NCBI GenBank assembly: GCA_029856055.1
Contig: JAHQWF010000035.1
Location: 1 to 15,071 of the forward strand
Length of the DNA: 15,071 nucleotides
Direction of reading: 5' to 3'
DNA from: Candidatus Njordarchaeota archaeon
GTDB lineage: Archaea > Asgardarchaeota > Njordarchaeia > Njordarchaeales > Njordarchaeaceae
Part shown: piece after piece, positions 14,071 through 15,071 of the stretch
How positions within the stretch are numbered: the first letter of the stretch is position 1
Layout of the letters: each line of letters opens with the position of its first letter
Notes under the pieces: model-generated
Told to the model about the DNA's origin: nothing
Seen by the model: the letters and a program-made list of their open reading frames with translations, nothing else
The model's database searches: none
Made by a program: the position numbers and the translations under genes

Positions 14071-14646
14071 ATGAAAAAAATCCAGAAGGCGCTAGAGGAG
14101 ATTTTGGACATAGGCTATTCACTAGGAATCAACATGGTACTAATGGGCGAAATATCCATGTATTTACATGAAATAAACATTAAGCCAAAAATAATTGAAG
14201 TAATAGTGGATGAAGATGCTATGTATTTGTTTGAGGAACAAGTTAAGAAGCTAAGATTCAAAGTAGTTGAAAGCATGGGACTTCGTGATGAGAAGGAATA
14301 CTATAGTTTATCTGCTACATACATGATATATGGAGTGAAAGTACGTGTTTACGCTAACCTAGCATTTAAATATGATGATATCATAGAAAAGTTTGTTGTT
14401 AAGAAAATTTTACCTTTATGTGAATATAGGAACATTAATAAGACAGAGGTCCCGATAACTACGCTGGAACTAGAATTATTATTTAGTTTACTAAGAAAAA
14501 AACAATCATATGTAGAGAGAATCGCTAACAAATTAAAGGAAAAAGGAATTAATATGAATCATTTGAATACAATTCTGAAGGAATTACCGACAGAAAAGAA
14601 AAATGAGTTGATTAGTGTTTTCAAAAAATACGATATAAAGATATAA
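14071..14646 (+). CDS. Nucleotidyltransferase-fold protein with degenerate active site
   Basis: A 191-residue soluble protein whose layout follows small nucleotidyltransferase-like proteins (MNT/AbiEii-type fold). It has an N-terminal helix, then VLMGEISMYLHE (23-34) where active members have a GG/GS-x-A-x-x-h motif, then KIIEVIVDED (40-49) where they have DIDIVVD. YGVKVRVYANL (87-97) takes the place of the strand carrying the third Asp (VKVDIY). The C-terminal part is helical (ITTLELELLFSLLRKK, 129-144). The metal acids are mostly replaced: the two Asp of DxD align with I41 and E43, and the third with R92. If the fold call is right this is probably a non-catalytic relative. The alignment is by eye from memory. 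An upstream GTG (14035) would add 12 residues but precedes the likely transcription start. It is convergent with an RHH gene 24 bases away. Confidence 0.6.
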   Translation: MKKIQKALEEILDIGYSLGINMVLMGEISMYLHEINIKPKIIEVIVDEDAMYLFEEQVKKLRFKVVESMGLRDEKEYYSLSATYMIYGVKVRVYANLAFKYDDIIEKFVVKKILPLCEYRNINKTEVPITTLELELLFSLLRKKQSYVERIANKLKEKGINMNHLNTILKELPTEKKNELISVFKKYDIKI

Positions 14647-14670
14647 AACACCATGTATAAAGTATTTGAT

Positions 14671-14850
14671 TTATTCTTGTTCCTTTATAATAACAGCTTT
14701 CTCTTTTGTTAAGTAATCTGCATAACGTCTTAAATGGGCTCTAATAGCTTCTCTAATGAATTCAGATCGATTTGGGTAAAGATCTTTTTCAACTAAATCA
14801 TCAATAGCCTGAATCATCCATCTGGGCAGACGTATCGTTATGATTTCCAT
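14671..14850 (-). CDS. Ribbon-helix-helix (CopG/MetJ/Arc-type) DNA-binding protein, 59 aa
   Basis: A short 59-residue gene. It begins MEIITIRLPRWMIQAIDDLV: the alternating hydrophobic strand (2-8) that pairs in the dimer and inserts into the major groove, then helix 1. The turn YPNRSEFIREAIRAHL (25-40) is the classic RHH loop and helix 2 signature, followed by a charged C-terminal tail (KEKAVIIKEQE). It should act as a dimeric transcription regulator or as an antitoxin-type DNA-binding subunit. The Shine-Dalgarno GAGGTGAT (14856-14863) is perfect, five bases before the ATG, and a TATA-like TTTATATAA (minus strand, 14884-14892) lies upstream. No toxin gene is in the same transcription unit inside the window; the upstream side continues to the right edge. 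Confidence 0.88.
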   Translation of the reverse strand: MEIITIRLPRWMIQAIDDLVEKDLYPNRSEFIREAIRAHLRRYADYLTKEKAVIIKEQE

Positions 14851-14855
14851 TTAGT

Positions 14856-14863
14856 ATCACCTC
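14856..14863 (-). promoter_or_regulatory. Full-consensus Shine-Dalgarno site of the RHH gene
   Basis: GAGGTGAT on the minus strand, five bases before ATG 14850. It confirms that the short gene is translated from this codon. Confidence 0.65.
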
Positions 14864-14970
14864 AGAAATGTATTATATATGAATTATATAAAGAATTACG
14901 TATTACGCACATAACGTCTCTAGAACATTGAGAACTATCTATTTTAGACTCTAAATGTGTAATGTTTGGT

Positions 14971-14984
14971 GGCTTATTTAAGCC
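14971..14984. repeat. Hairpin-forming inverted repeat at the edge of the GC-rich tail
   Basis: GGCTTA and TAAGCC flank a two-base TT centre, so the site is a near-perfect 14-base palindrome. It overlaps the stop codon of the minus-strand frame that enters from the right edge. It could be an operator, a 3' hairpin of that gene or part of a structured RNA. Confidence 0.35.
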
Positions 14985-15071
14985 TTATCAAGGATGCATG
15001 TAGCCCCATGTCCGAAATAAGATGGCCAAGCGCCCTAGCATGTCTTAAATCAGGGCGGTTTAGAGACACTA
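14974..15071 (-). CDS. Possible 3' end of a gene entering from the right (partial)
   Basis: A minus-strand frame is open from the right edge of the window to TAA at 14974-14976 and codes for about 31 residues, including LNRPDLRHARALG and a final SLIRLK. The sequence reads like a C-terminal helix and strand, with sensible archaeal codons. Both other minus frames and all plus frames are closed early. The stretch is about 51% G+C (14991-15071), clearly above its surroundings. A structured RNA is therefore a real alternative: CGCCCT (15031-15036) can pair with AGGGCG (15052-15057). I do not recognise the protein fragment. In favour of a CDS is only the open frame, which is short enough to arise by chance. 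Confidence 0.35.
   Translation of the reverse strand, partial: VSLNRPDLRHARALGHLISDMGLHASLIRLK

Noticed and set aside
1..15071. Direct-repeat array, insertion sequence or integrated element
   Set aside because: No regularly spaced repeats, transposase, integrase or target-site duplications were seen.

Overview
The window looks like chromosomal DNA of an AT-rich (by eye roughly two-thirds A+T) archaeon, most likely a thermophilic Thermoproteota (crenarchaeal) lineage. The evidence is: Shine-Dalgarno sites of the GAGGTGAT type in front of many genes; GTG starts; TATA-box-like elements instead of -35/-10 boxes; oligo-T stretches after genes instead of hairpin terminators; and a gene set typical of archaea (a KH-less CPSF-type beta-CASP nuclease, a stand-alone pyruvate-kinase C-terminal domain protein, the TldD/TldE pair, membrane-bound family-2 glycosyltransferases and a small ribbon-helix-helix protein). 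The species cannot be named from the sequence alone. I see no rRNA, tRNA, insertion sequence, CRISPR array or prophage.

Layout, left to right. (1) 99-2448, minus strand: a stand-alone PK_C-domain protein, then an MFS transporter whose stop overlaps the start of a 155-residue protein by ATGA, so those two are translationally coupled. (2) 2638-6475, plus strand: a three-helix membrane protein, a membrane protein with cysteine clusters at both ends, then tldD and tldE two bases apart with their own promoter. (3) 6489-10989, minus strand: a large polytopic membrane protein resembling DUF6159, and upstream of it two tandem processive-type GT2 enzymes. (4) A 377-bp divergent intergenic region with promoter-like elements and one possible leaderless micro-ORF. 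(5) 11367-12632, plus: an aCPSF2-like RNA nuclease. (6) 12644-13357, minus: a six-helix membrane protein, divergent from (7) a MutT/MTH1-like NUDIX hydrolase (13470-13934, plus). (8) 14071-14646, plus: a nucleotidyltransferase-fold protein that seems to have lost its catalytic acids, facing (9) a 59-residue ribbon-helix-helix protein (14671-14850, minus). (10) The last 100 bases are clearly richer in G+C and hold either the 3' end of a gene entering from the right or a structured RNA.

Themes. TldD/TldE form a zinc peptidase pair. The two glycosyltransferases probably build or extend a surface polysaccharide or glycolipid at the cytoplasmic membrane. aCPSF2 acts in RNA processing and the NUDIX enzyme in nucleotide-pool cleaning. 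The rest are membrane or regulatory proteins of unknown role. I did not find a clear multi-gene defence or mobile system. The most unusual items are the degenerate nucleotidyltransferase with its RHH neighbour, the double zinc-cluster membrane protein, the MTH1-type pocket in an archaeal NUDIX, and the GC-rich right edge. Several starts shown here differ from the longest open frame because the Shine-Dalgarno site lies on or after the upstream candidate codon.
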